A stretch of DNA of 43,712 nt from Caballeronia humi. Its GTDB lineage: Bacteria; Pseudomonadota; Gammaproteobacteria; Burkholderiales; Burkholderiaceae. Every line of letters starts with the position of its first letter. The stretch's first letter is position 1. The stretch covers positions 1 through 43,712 of the forward strand of contig NZ_FCNW02000050.1 in NCBI RefSeq assembly GCF_001544475.1, in the 5' to 3' direction. This document shows, piece after piece, positions 8,079 through 15,217 of this stretch. The notes beneath the pieces are model-generated. The model saw nothing but the letters and a program-made list of their open reading frames with translations, was not told the origin of the DNA and searched no databases. The translations under genes and the position numbers were made by a program.

Positions 8079-9097
8079 CCTTCCGACACCTTGATCTTGC
8101 CGCTCAGAATGTCCTGCTCGATCTCCTTGATCTTCGCTTCCATCGCGGGTGTCGGCTTGCAGACGGCCATGCCCGACGCCTTCGGTCCCATCGCGAGGCC
8201 GAACGCTTTATAGCCCGGTTGCCACGTGCCTTTTTCGAGTTGCTCGATGGCGTACTGCGCCTGATAGCCGACGCCCGTGATGCTGTACGCGATGTAGAGC
8301 GGATCGCTGCCGCAGCGGTCCGTATAGCTGCCGATGACGTGCGTGTTCTTTTCCTTCGCCGCCTGTTCGAGCCCGCGCAGTCCGAGGTTCAGGATGTGAT
8401 AGTGGACGTCGGCGCCTTGCGCGATTGCGGCGGCCGTCGCTTCGCGCGCCTTGGCGACGTTGTCGAAGTCGCCGGTATAGCTTTCGAAGTACTTGATCTT
8501 TGGATTCACGTAGCGCGCGCCGTTGCCGAATTCCTTGCCCGCGTTGACGATCGACGGAATCTCCATGCCTCCGACATAGCTCACCGCGTTGCTCTTCGAG
8601 AGCATCGCGGCGGCCGCGCCCGCGACGAACGCGATCTCGGCCTGCTTCACGTCATAGCCCGCGACGTTCGGCGGCATCGTCTCGCCCTTGCTGCCGCCGA
8701 CGATCGCGAACTTCACGTTCGGAAAGCGCTTGGCGATCTTCAGCACAGCGGCCTGCGTCTGCCCGCCGACCCCGATCACCAACTGGTTCTTCGTCGCGAG
8801 ATTGGTGAGCGCCTGCTCCATGTCCGCGTAGTTGATGTTCTCGATGATCTGCGTCTTCAGCTTCGGACCGAATTCCTTCTGCGCAGCCGTGACGCCTTCA
8901 TAGCCCGATTCCATCCAGCCCTTGTCGGTCTTCGAACCGGGGATTAGCACGCCGACGCGCATCGCTTCATCCGCGGCGTGCGCGTCCGTCATGAAGAACG
9001 CGGGAGCGCTGAGCGCGCCGAGTGCGAGGACGGTGAGCGCGCGCTTGATGAGCCGGCGGTTGAGAGAGCGCGGCGAAAGTTGCTGCAATTCGATCAT
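8075..9097 (-). CDS. BMP-family periplasmic substrate-binding protein
   Basis: A 340-residue binding protein of the Bmp/PnrA/Med family, whose characterised members bind purine nucleosides. An N-terminal Arg-rich region, a hydrophobic stretch and AHA-AD near residue 42 make a Sec signal peptide. There is no lipobox cysteine, so it is probably a soluble periplasmic protein rather than a lipoprotein. The mature part starts MRVGVLIPGSKTDKGWMESG and contains the family-like YVGGMEIPSIVNAGKEF. The ATG at 9097 is preceded by AAGGAG at 8-base spacing. It is the first gene of the transporter operon and divergent from the hydrolase operon, so its ligand is probably the substrate of those enzymes. Confidence 0.9.
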   Translation of the reverse strand: MIELQQLSPRSLNRRLIKRALTVLALGALSAPAFFMTDAHAADEAMRVGVLIPGSKTDKGWMESGYEGVTAAQKEFGPKLKTQIIENINYADMEQALTNLATKNQLVIGVGGQTQAAVLKIAKRFPNVKFAIVGGSKGETMPPNVAGYDVKQAEIAFVAGAAAAMLSKSNAVSYVGGMEIPSIVNAGKEFGNGARYVNPKIKYFESYTGDFDNVAKAREATAAAIAQGADVHYHILNLGLRGLEQAAKEKNTHVIGSYTDRCGSDPLYIAYSITGVGYQAQYAIEQLEKGTWQPGYKAFGLAMGPKASGMAVCKPTPAMEAKIKEIEQDILSGKIKVSEG

Positions 9098-9293
9098 CAC
9101 TGGCACTCCTTTTGCGTTTGGTTTGGGTAAGTAGGTTATTCATGAACGAATTCGACAATGCAACTTCGATGCCATGCTCGAGCGAATGCGTCTTCCTGGT
9201 GGTAGGCGAAGGTGCTTTGTGATGCGAATGACGACCGCTAAAGCTAAAGAAATCGGTGAGCGCGAGACGCTCGATTCCCACTAACGGCATGAC
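9098..9293. promoter_or_regulatory. Divergent control region between transporter and hydrolase operons
   Basis: This 196-base spacer must hold the promoters of both operons. It contains short palindromes (TCATGA at 9138-9143 and CGAATTCG at 9147-9154) that could be TetR operator halves, and a small hairpin GAGCG-CGAGA-CGCTC near 9258-9272 just ahead of the plus-strand gene. I could not pick out convincing -35/-10 pairs or a known riboswitch. That both operons share control is inferred from the arrangement. Confidence 0.4.
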
Positions 9294-10115
9294 ATGGAGC
9301 ACACCTTGGAAAAAGTCCAGAACCCAGACACAGAGGCGCTTTCCGGCGCGCTAGGCGCGTTCCGGCAGACGCGCTGGGGCGCGACGACAACCCTCGTCGA
9401 CATGGCGCCCGAGACGCCGGCGCCCCGCATCGCGACACTCGATTCAGCGCCGCAGCAAGTGCGCTTCGATATTGAGAAAGCAGCGATCGTAGTGATCGAT
9501 ATGCAGAACGACTTCTGCACCAAAGGCGGATGGGTTGCCCATCTTGGGGGCGACTACGACGCCGACCGCGCGCCGATTGCACCATTGCAGCGCCTGCTGC
9601 CGATTGCGCGCCGGCATGGCGTGCCGATCATCTGGGTGAACTGGGGCAATCGTCCGGACCTCGCGAACATGCCACCTAATCAACTGCATCTCTACAAGCC
9701 GACGGGCACCGGCATCGGTCTCGGCGAGCCCTTGCCCGGGCATGGCGCGCATGTCCTCGAAAAGGATTCGTGGGCGGCGGCGGTCGTGGATGAACTCGCG
9801 CCCGAGCCGCAAGACATTTGCGTCGACAAGTACCGCATCAGCGGCTTCTGGGATACGCCGCTCGACAGCATCCTGCGCAACCTCGGCACGCGCACGGTGT
9901 TCTTCGCGGGCGTCAACACAGACCAATGCGTGTTGCATACGCTCACCGACGCGAATTTTCTGGGCTATGGCTGCGTGATGCTGTCGGATTGCTGCGCGAC
10001 ATCCTCGCCCGCGTTCTGCACAGAAGCGACGATGTGGAACGTGAAGAAATGCTTCGGCTTCGTCGCCACGTCGATGCAACTCGCCGATGCGTTGAACGAC
10101 GGAGCATCACAATGA
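9294..10115 (+). CDS. Isochorismatase-like cysteine hydrolase (BiuH/TrtA/RutB type amidohydrolase)
   Basis: A 273-residue cytosolic amidohydrolase. After a 60-residue N-terminal extension the core begins AAIVVIDMQNDFC. The Asp-Lys-Cys triad is visible as Asp69 (IDMQ), Lys179 (VDKYRISGF) and Cys212 (GVNTDQCVLHT). The spacing and the motif DFC.KGGWVAHLG resemble biuret hydrolase BiuH. RutB (pyrimidine route) and triuret hydrolase TrtA are in the same family, and I cannot separate them by eye. Since it leads an operon with AtzG, AtzE and an AtzH-like protein, release of ammonia from a biuret- or triuret-like amide is the best inference. The start has a weak ribosome site. Its stop overlaps the next start as ATGA. 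Confidence 0.82.
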   Translation: MEHTLEKVQNPDTEALSGALGAFRQTRWGATTTLVDMAPETPAPRIATLDSAPQQVRFDIEKAAIVVIDMQNDFCTKGGWVAHLGGDYDADRAPIAPLQRLLPIARRHGVPIIWVNWGNRPDLANMPPNQLHLYKPTGTGIGLGEPLPGHGAHVLEKDSWAAAVVDELAPEPQDICVDKYRISGFWDTPLDSILRNLGTRTVFFAGVNTDQCVLHTLTDANFLGYGCVMLSDCCATSSPAFCTEATMWNVKKCFGFVATSMQLADALNDGASQ

Positions 10116-11257
10116 GCGCCTTCGTGCCGGGGCCCCGGCTTCAGGTTCCAGCCACCGCAAGCGGTCCGCTCGATGGCTTGCGTTTCGCGGTGAAGGACCT
10201 GATCGATGTCGAAGGCGTCGTGACGGGCGGCGGCAATCCCGACTGGTTCGCGACGCACGCGAAAGCCACGCGGCACGCGCCGAGCGTGGCTGCCTTGCTC
10301 GCTGCGGGCGCATCGGTCGACGGCAAGACGATCACCGACGAACTTGCCTATAGCCTCGAAGGCGTCAACGTTCACTATGGCACGCCGCTCAATCCGCGCT
10401 GGCCGCATGCGTTGCCCGGAGGATCGTCTAGCGGATCGGCGAGTGCGGTCGCAAGCGGTGACGTCGATTTCGCGCTGGGCACCGATACCGGCGGCTCGGT
10501 GCGCGTGCCCGCCGCGTTCTGCGGACTGTGGGGCATCCGGCCGACGCACGATGCTGTATCGCCAGAAGGCGTGCTGCCGTTCGCGCCGTGCTTCGATACC
10601 GTCGGCTGGTTCGCGCGCACGGGTGAGATGCTGGCGCGCGTCGCGGACGTGTTGCTCGTGGATACAGACGCAGCCGATGTTCCTGCACGTCTCACGCGAT
10701 GCGCGGAAGCGTTCGCTGCGCGCGCGGCGAGCGAGGCGGAAGATTCCGCGCGACTATCAGCGGCCGCTATTGATGAGACGAGCGTCTTCGCAGGCGAGCA
10801 GGCGCTCTGGCTGCATTGCTATCAGCAACTTCAGGACGACGCGATCCGAGCATCGCTAGGTGGGTGGATTGCATCGACATCGCCGCGCTTCGGCCCGTCC
10901 ATCGCGTCGCGGTTCGACAGGCTCCAGAGGCTCGACGACGCCGAAGTCGCGCGATGCCGCGAACTGCGCAAGACGCTCGCAGAACGCATTGACACGCTCG
11001 TGAACGCGAGCGTGATCGTGCAGCCGACCACGCCGCTCGCGCTCATCGAAAAGGACGCATCCGATGAACGCATCGGCGCGTTTTATCGCGATGCGCTGAC
11101 GATGAACTCGATCGCGGCGCTCGCCGGTCTGCCACAAGTGACCGTCCCGCTCGCCGACGATCGCGACCGTCCGCTGGCGTTGTCGTTCATCGGGCCGCGC
11201 GGCAGCGACCGCGCGCTGATCGCGCTCGCGCGCAGCCTGTTCCCTTCCGTTCAATAG
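10112..11257 (+). CDS. Amidase-signature hydrolase, stand-alone short form
   Basis: A 381-residue amidase-signature enzyme. The Ser-cisSer-Lys triad is present: Lys28 (FAVKDLID), Ser105 (PGGSSSGSA) and nucleophile Ser129 (DTGGSVRVP), with the normal 24-residue step between the serines. It lacks both the usual 40-60 residue N-terminal helical part and any C-terminal domain, so it is shorter than AtzF/allophanate hydrolase (~600 residues) and than AtzE. It starts inside the stop of the hydrolase gene and lies 8 bases from atzG, so it is part of one operon. A role as the final, allophanate- or carbamate-type deaminase is plausible but inferred only from context. Confidence 0.8.
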   Translation: MSAFVPGPRLQVPATASGPLDGLRFAVKDLIDVEGVVTGGGNPDWFATHAKATRHAPSVAALLAAGASVDGKTITDELAYSLEGVNVHYGTPLNPRWPHALPGGSSSGSASAVASGDVDFALGTDTGGSVRVPAAFCGLWGIRPTHDAVSPEGVLPFAPCFDTVGWFARTGEMLARVADVLLVDTDAADVPARLTRCAEAFAARAASEAEDSARLSAAAIDETSVFAGEQALWLHCYQQLQDDAIRASLGGWIASTSPRFGPSIASRFDRLQRLDDAEVARCRELRKTLAERIDTLVNASVIVQPTTPLALIEKDASDERIGAFYRDALTMNSIAALAGLPQVTVPLADDRDRPLALSFIGPRGSDRALIALARSLFPSVQ

Positions 11258-11265
11258 AGACCGCC

Positions 11266-11472
11266 ATGTCCGTCGATCCAACGCAACAGCCCGAGCGCGC
11301 GACTATTTCCGCTTACGTCGATGCTTCGCTCGCGCTGCACTTTCCCTCTTTGTCCGAAGCGGCTTCCGCGCGCGTGCACGAGCAGTTTGCCCGCATCGCG
11401 ATGCTCGCGGCGCCGGTGCTTGCGTTTCCGCTAAGCGCCGAAGATGAATCCGCAGCGGTGTACCGGCCATGA
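11266..11472 (+). CDS. atzG: AtzG-like small subunit (DUF4089)
   Basis: A 68-residue helical protein resembling AtzG/HpxX, with ISAYVDASLALHF, a run of helices, FARIAMLAAPVLAFPL and the C-terminal VYRP typical of the family. In Pseudomonas sp. ADP, AtzG binds AtzE and is needed for a stable, active 1-carboxybiuret hydrolase; it resembles the GatC subunit of the tRNA amidotransferase. Here its stop overlaps the start of the AtzE-type amidase as ATGA (11469-11472), which supports a tight 1:1 complex. The family call is good; the substrate is not shown by this protein. Confidence 0.85.
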   Translation: MSVDPTQQPERATISAYVDASLALHFPSLSEAASARVHEQFARIAMLAAPVLAFPLSAEDESAAVYRP

Positions 11473-12884
11473 CGAACGCACGTTTTCCTCTCGACGCGCT
11501 TGGCATCGCGCGCGGCTTTGCGCGTGGCGAATTCACGGCGCGCGATATGGTTGAAGACACGTTCAGCCGCATCGAAGCGGGCGACCGGCACGTCAACGCG
11601 TTCACGGCGCTCACGGTTCAACGCGCTTTTAACGATGCCGATCGTCTCGACGCGATGCGCGCGAAAGGCGAACCGTTGCCGCCGCTCGCCGCTGTGCCGT
11701 TCGCGGCGAAAAATCTGTTCGATATCGCGGGCGTCACGACGATCGCGGGCTCGCGCATACTCGCGGACAATGCGCCCGCCACCGCCGATGCAACGCTCGT
11801 GCGACGCATGCGCGATGCGGGCGCTATCGTCGTCGGCGCGCTCAACATGGATGAATTCGCCTACGGGTTCACGACGGAAAACCATCACGCCGGTCCGTGC
11901 CGCAATCCGCATGATTTGTCGCGCACGGCGGGCGGCTCGTCGGGCGGCAGCGCGGCAGCGGTCGCGGCGGGCTTCGTGCCGCTGACGCTCGGCACCGATA
12001 CGAACGGCTCGGTGCGCGTGCCTTCTTCGCTGTGCGGCGTGTTCGGCGTCAAGCCGACGTATGGACGCCTCTCGCGGCACGGCACGTTTCCGTTCGTCGC
12101 GAGTATCGATCACATGGGCGCGTTTGCACGCAACATCGACGATCTCGCCGCCGCTTACGATGCGCTGCAATGGATCGACGAGCGCGACCCCGCGTGTTCT
12201 GCGCGCGCGATCGAACCGGTCAGCGGGATCGAGCGAAAGCGCGCGCTGCGAGTCGCGCGCCTCGGCGGCTACTTCGACGATAACGCCAGCGAGGAGGCAC
12301 GCGCTGTCTCGATCGAAGCGGCGCGTGCGCTGGCCGCTGACGATACCGTCGATTTCCCCGATGCAGCCGCCGCGCGCGGCGCCGCGTTCCTGATCAGCGC
12401 GGCGGAGGGCGGCCAGTTGCATCTTCCGACCTTGCGTTCGCGCTATGACGAGCATGACCCGTTGTCGCGTGACCGGTTGATCGCGGGTGCGCTGGCGCCC
12501 GCTGCGTGGGTGCTGCATGCGCACCGCGTGCGGGCCATCGTGCGCAAGCGCGTGCTCGAATTGTTCGAGCGCTACGACATCCTGATCGCGCCCGCGACGC
12601 CGGTCGTCGCCCCGCATATCGGCGATGAATTCATGGACGTCAATGGTCAGCGGCTTGCCGTGCGTCCGAACCTCGGCGTGTTGACGCAGCCGGTGTCGTG
12701 CATCGGACTACCGGTCGTCGCGGTGCCGATGCGAACTGCCTCTGGCCTGCCCATCGCCGTGCAAGTGATCACGCCGCCCTGGCGCGAGGATCTGGCATTC
12801 GATGCGGCGCGACGGATTGAAGAAGCGCAGCTTGCGTGGTGTCCTCCGCCGCCGTCGTTCGCGTCCGCGGAGAGTGTGCAATGA
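11469..12884 (+). CDS. atzE: AtzE-family amidase (carboxybiuret or oxalurate-type amidohydrolase)
   Basis: A 471-residue amidase-signature enzyme with catalytic Lys81 (PFAAKNLFD), cis-Ser157 (GGSSGGSAAAVA) and nucleophile Ser181 (DTNGSVRVP). The motif LNMDEFAYGFTTENHHAGPCRN is, as I recall it, typical of AtzE/HpxY. AtzE hydrolyses 1-carboxybiuret, while the related HpxY sits in purine-catabolism clusters. Its partner AtzG is immediately upstream and its stop overlaps the start of the AtzH-like gene (ATGA, 12881-12884). No cyanuric acid hydrolase AtzD is present, so the feed is unlikely to be cyanuric acid unless atzD is elsewhere. Cytosolic; family assignment is firm and the exact substrate open. 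Confidence 0.88.
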   Translation: MTNARFPLDALGIARGFARGEFTARDMVEDTFSRIEAGDRHVNAFTALTVQRAFNDADRLDAMRAKGEPLPPLAAVPFAAKNLFDIAGVTTIAGSRILADNAPATADATLVRRMRDAGAIVVGALNMDEFAYGFTTENHHAGPCRNPHDLSRTAGGSSGGSAAAVAAGFVPLTLGTDTNGSVRVPSSLCGVFGVKPTYGRLSRHGTFPFVASIDHMGAFARNIDDLAAAYDALQWIDERDPACSARAIEPVSGIERKRALRVARLGGYFDDNASEEARAVSIEAARALAADDTVDFPDAAAARGAAFLISAAEGGQLHLPTLRSRYDEHDPLSRDRLIAGALAPAAWVLHAHRVRAIVRKRVLELFERYDILIAPATPVVAPHIGDEFMDVNGQRLAVRPNLGVLTQPVSCIGLPVVAVPMRTASGLPIAVQVITPPWREDLAFDAARRIEEAQLAWCPPPPSFASAESVQ

Positions 12885-13270
12885 ACGAGATCAACAATCC
12901 GGACGTGCTGGCGGAAGTCAACGCTGCATTCGATGCCTACGAGCGCGCGCTCGTGACGAACGACGTCGCCCTGCTCGACGCACTGTTCTTCGATTCGCCG
13001 CAAACGCTGCGCTACGGCGCAACCGAAAACCTCTACGGATATGACGCGATCCGTGCATTTCGCGCTGCGCGGCCGGGCATGGGACTGGCGCGGACGATGA
13101 CCGCGCGCGTCGTGACGACGTATGGCGATTCCTTCGCGGTGGCGAATATCGAATTCCGTCGCGAGGGCAATCCGCGCATCGGACGGCAAAGTCAGACGTG
13201 GATGAAAACAACAGACGGATGGCGCGTGGTGTGCGCGCATGTGAGCTGGATGGAGGCGCCGTCCCCGTAA
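12881..13270 (+). CDS. atzH: AtzH-like/HpxZ-like NTF2-fold protein (DUF3225)
   Basis: A 129-residue protein of the NTF2/SnoaL fold. It reads NPDVLAEVNAAFDAYERALV, then LDALFFDSPQTLRYGATENLYG, IRAFRAARPG and a C-terminal VVCAHVSWM, all of which resemble AtzH/HpxZ. AtzH of Pseudomonas sp. ADP is reported as a decarboxylating amidohydrolase that turns 1,3-dicarboxyurea into allophanate. As the last gene of the operon and translationally coupled to AtzE, it probably takes the AtzE product. I cannot point to catalytic residues by eye. The gene ends at the first bases of a hairpin and promoter. Confidence 0.82.
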   Translation: MNEINNPDVLAEVNAAFDAYERALVTNDVALLDALFFDSPQTLRYGATENLYGYDAIRAFRAARPGMGLARTMTARVVTTYGDSFAVANIEFRREGNPRIGRQSQTWMKTTDGWRVVCAHVSWMEAPSP

Positions 13271-13282
13271 TTGATTACGGGG
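13263..13282. terminator. Perfect 8-bp hairpin at the end of the hydrolase operon
   Basis: CCCCGTAA (13263-13270) pairs with TTACGGGG (13275-13282) around a TTGA loop. It starts in the last codons of the AtzH-like gene. No T-run follows, so it would be a weak terminator or an mRNA 3'-end stabiliser. Confidence 0.45.
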
Positions 13283-13299
13283 AAACCCATACCTATACT
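13271..13299 (+). promoter_or_regulatory. Sigma-70-type promoter for the secreted NTF2-like gene
   Basis: TTGATT at 13271-13276 and TATACT at 13294-13299 are separated by exactly 17 bases and match the consensus at 4/6 and 5/6 positions. Downstream, a long-loop hairpin (CGCAGACTGGCG at 13305-13316 with CGCCGGTCTGCG at 13338-13349, one G-T pair) would lie in the 5' leader, and GGAG precedes the ATG at 13366. The leader hairpin hints at control at the RNA level. Confidence 0.6.
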
Positions 13300-13365
13300 G
13301 CACGCGCAGACTGGCGGCCGTAGGGTATTTGCAAGGTCGCCGGTCTGCGCTACCGGAGACGTGCG

Positions 13366-13818
13366 ATGAACAAGATCATTCGGCATCTCGGCGCCTGCGC
13401 ACTGCTCGCTTTCGCTGCGTCACAGCCCGCGCTCGCACAGGGCGACGCAGCGAAATCCGTCGAAGCAGCCAACGCTGCCTGGGACAAGGCGTTCAACAGC
13501 GGCGATGCCCATGCGCTCGCCGCGCTCTACGATGAGAAGGCGGTGGTGTCGCCAGGCAACGGCAAGGCTGTCAAGGGCCGCGCCGACATCGAAAAGCTCT
13601 TCAAGGGCGCCTTCGGTGCGGGCTTTCGCGATCACAAGACCGAGGTGGTCGCCGCGCACCGCGACGGCAAGGTCATCTACGAGACGGCGAACTGGAGCGC
13701 GGTATCGGAGAAAGACGGCAAGAAGACGGAGTACAAAGGCGTCTTGCTCAAGGTGATGACGTTGGGTTCCGATGGGAAGTGGCGAGCGTCGGCGCACACC
13801 TGGAATGCCGCGCCTTGA
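13366..13818 (+). CDS. Secreted SnoaL/DUF4440-type (NTF2-fold) protein
   Basis: A 150-residue protein with a clear Sec signal peptide (basic MNKIIRH, hydrophobic core, cleavage after QPALA at about residue 24). The mature part has a DUF4440/SgcJ-like NTF2 fold: AANAAWDKAFNSGDAHALAA near 32-51, then KAVVSPGNGKAVKGR, and the ending WRASAHTWNAAP. Members act as small hydrolases, isomerases or ligand binders, with no conserved reaction. It shares only the fold with the AtzH-like gene upstream. Its own promoter and the hairpin between them suggest a separate transcript, so I do not assign it to the amide pathway. Confidence 0.8.
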   Translation: MNKIIRHLGACALLAFAASQPALAQGDAAKSVEAANAAWDKAFNSGDAHALAALYDEKAVVSPGNGKAVKGRADIEKLFKGAFGAGFRDHKTEVVAAHRDGKVIYETANWSAVSEKDGKKTEYKGVLLKVMTLGSDGKWRASAHTWNAAP

Positions 13819-13859
13819 TCTTTGCGTAATGGTTGCATAGCGAACTGGTTTGCTCACGC

Positions 13860-13877
13860 GCCCGGCAATTGCCGGGC
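13860..13877. terminator. Palindromic stem after the secreted NTF2-like gene
   Basis: GCCCGGCAATTGCCGGGC is a perfect 18-bp palindrome about 40 bases after the stop at 13818. It could fold as a GC-rich stem with a 4-base loop. No immediate T-run follows (TTTT appears only about 20 bases on), so terminator function is uncertain. Confidence 0.4.
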
Positions 13878-13972
13878 TGTCCAGGCTTTGCCCGTGCTTT
13901 TCGACTGGACAAAAATCTGGCAGACACATTGTTTGCAAAACTCTTTGCCTTCCCCTTGCGACGGCCCTAAGA

Positions 13973-13992
13973 TACTGTACGCATATACAGTA
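13973..13992 (+). promoter_or_regulatory. LexA (SOS) box ahead of the radical SAM/UdgX operon
   Basis: TACTGTACGCATATACAGTA has perfect 6-bp inverted arms (TACTGT and ACAGTA) around 8 bases and matches the CTGT-N8-ACAG LexA consensus used in gamma- and beta-proteobacteria. It ends 13 bases before the preferred ATG at 14006, where it would overlap the promoter or transcription start. This predicts repression by LexA and induction by DNA damage. Confidence 0.82.
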
Positions 13993-14005
13993 AATGGCCG
14001 TAAGT

Positions 14006-15217
14006 ATGGAGCTGTCTGAAAAACTCGAAATCCTCGCCGATGCAGCCAAGTACGACGCATCGTGCGCGAGCAGCGGTGCGCCGAAGCGCGAATCGCGCGG
14101 CATCGACGGACTCGGCGCCAGTACGGGCTCGGGCATTTGCCATAGCTTCACGCCCGATGGACGATGCGTCTCGCTGCTCAAGATTCTGCTGACCAACTTC
14201 TGCCTCTACGACTGCCAGTATTGCGTGAACCGCCGCTCGAGCAACGTACCGCGTGCGCGCTTTACGCCTGAGGAAGTGGTCGATCTCACGCTTGACTTTT
14301 ATCGCCGCAATTACATCGACGGCCTGTTCCTCAGCTCGGGCGTGATCCAGTCGTCTAACTATACGATGGAGCAACTGGTGCGCGTCGCGAAGTCGTTGCG
14401 CGAGGAGCACCGGTTTCGCGGCTACATTCATCTCAAGACGATTCCCGACGCCGATCGGGACATCATCGCGCAGGCAGGACGGTACGCCGATCGTCTCAGC
14501 GTGAACATTGAACTGCCCACGGAAATCAGCCTCGAAAAGCTCGCCCCCGAAAAAAGCGGCCGCACGATCAAGCTCGCGATGGGATCGATCCGCGTCGCGC
14601 AGGAAGAAGCGGAAGCCGAACCGCGCGCGCCGCGTTTCGCGCCCGCCGGGCAGAGCACGCAGATGATCGTCGGCGCCGATGAAACCGACGACCGCACGAT
14701 TCTCGCGACCGCCGAAACGCTGTACGGCTCATATCGATTGAAGCGCGTGTATTACTCGGCGTTCAGTCCGATTCCCGACAGTCCGTCCGCCGTTCCGTCG
14801 AAGGCGCCGCCGCTCCTGCGCGAGCACCGGCTGTATCAGGCGGATTTTTTGATGCGTGGCTATGGCTTCGCGGCATCCGAGTTGCTCGATCTGCCCGGCA
14901 ACCTGCCGTTAGACATCGATCCGAAACTCGCGTGGGCGCTTGCGCATCGCGACCGTTTTCCTGTCGATCTGAACATGGCGCCCGTACGCGTGATCGCGCG
15001 AGTGCCGGGCATCGGTATGCGCAACGCGAAGCGGCTCGTCGAGTTGCGTCGTTCGCGGCGCATTCGCTATGCGGATCTCGCGCGGCTGCGCTGCGGCATG
15101 GACAAGGTGAAGCCGTTCGTCGTGACGCAGGATTATCGGCCGCCGTTGCGCGAAGTGTCGTCGGATCATTTGAGGCGCGCGCTGTCGGCGGCGCCGGTGC
15201 AGCTTTCGCTGCTGTGA
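14006..15217 (+). CDS. Putative DNA modification/repair radical SAM protein with HhH end
   Basis: A 403-residue protein of the family found next to UDG-type genes (TIGR03916 as I recall). It begins with the family signature LSEKLEILADAAKYDASCAS, followed by the [4Fe-4S]/SAM motif Cys66-xxx-Cys70-xx-Cys73 (NFCLYDCQYCVNRR). The C-terminal part has a helix-hairpin-helix DNA-binding motif (VIARVPGIGMRNAKRLVELRR). The reaction is unknown; a radical step on damaged or modified DNA is inferred. I chose the ATG at 14006 because it starts at the family motif. An ATG at 13994 would add four residues and almost touch the LexA box. Its stop overlaps the next start by one base. Confidence 0.88.
   Translation: MELSEKLEILADAAKYDASCASSGAPKRESRGIDGLGASTGSGICHSFTPDGRCVSLLKILLTNFCLYDCQYCVNRRSSNVPRARFTPEEVVDLTLDFYRRNYIDGLFLSSGVIQSSNYTMEQLVRVAKSLREEHRFRGYIHLKTIPDADRDIIAQAGRYADRLSVNIELPTEISLEKLAPEKSGRTIKLAMGSIRVAQEEAEAEPRAPRFAPAGQSTQMIVGADETDDRTILATAETLYGSYRLKRVYYSAFSPIPDSPSAVPSKAPPLLREHRLYQADFLMRGYGFAASELLDLPGNLPLDIDPKLAWALAHRDRFPVDLNMAPVRVIARVPGIGMRNAKRLVELRRSRRIRYADLARLRCGMDKVKPFVVTQDYRPPLREVSSDHLRRALSAAPVQLSLL

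Noticed and set aside
9098..9293. Guanidine (ykkC-type) or purine riboswitch ahead of the transporter or hydrolase operon
   Set aside because: The spacer is short and I could not find the conserved sequence blocks of these riboswitches; only small palindromes are present.
9294..13270. Cyanuric acid degradation operon
   Set aside because: AtzG, AtzE and an AtzH-like protein are present, but there is no AtzD cyanuric acid hydrolase nor AtzF in the window, so cyanurate itself as substrate is not supported.
14932..15216. Possible 95-residue N-terminal extension of the UdgX fusion
   Set aside because: The extension overlaps the radical SAM gene in another frame and has no domain. The ATG at 15217 gives the usual coupled junction and family start.
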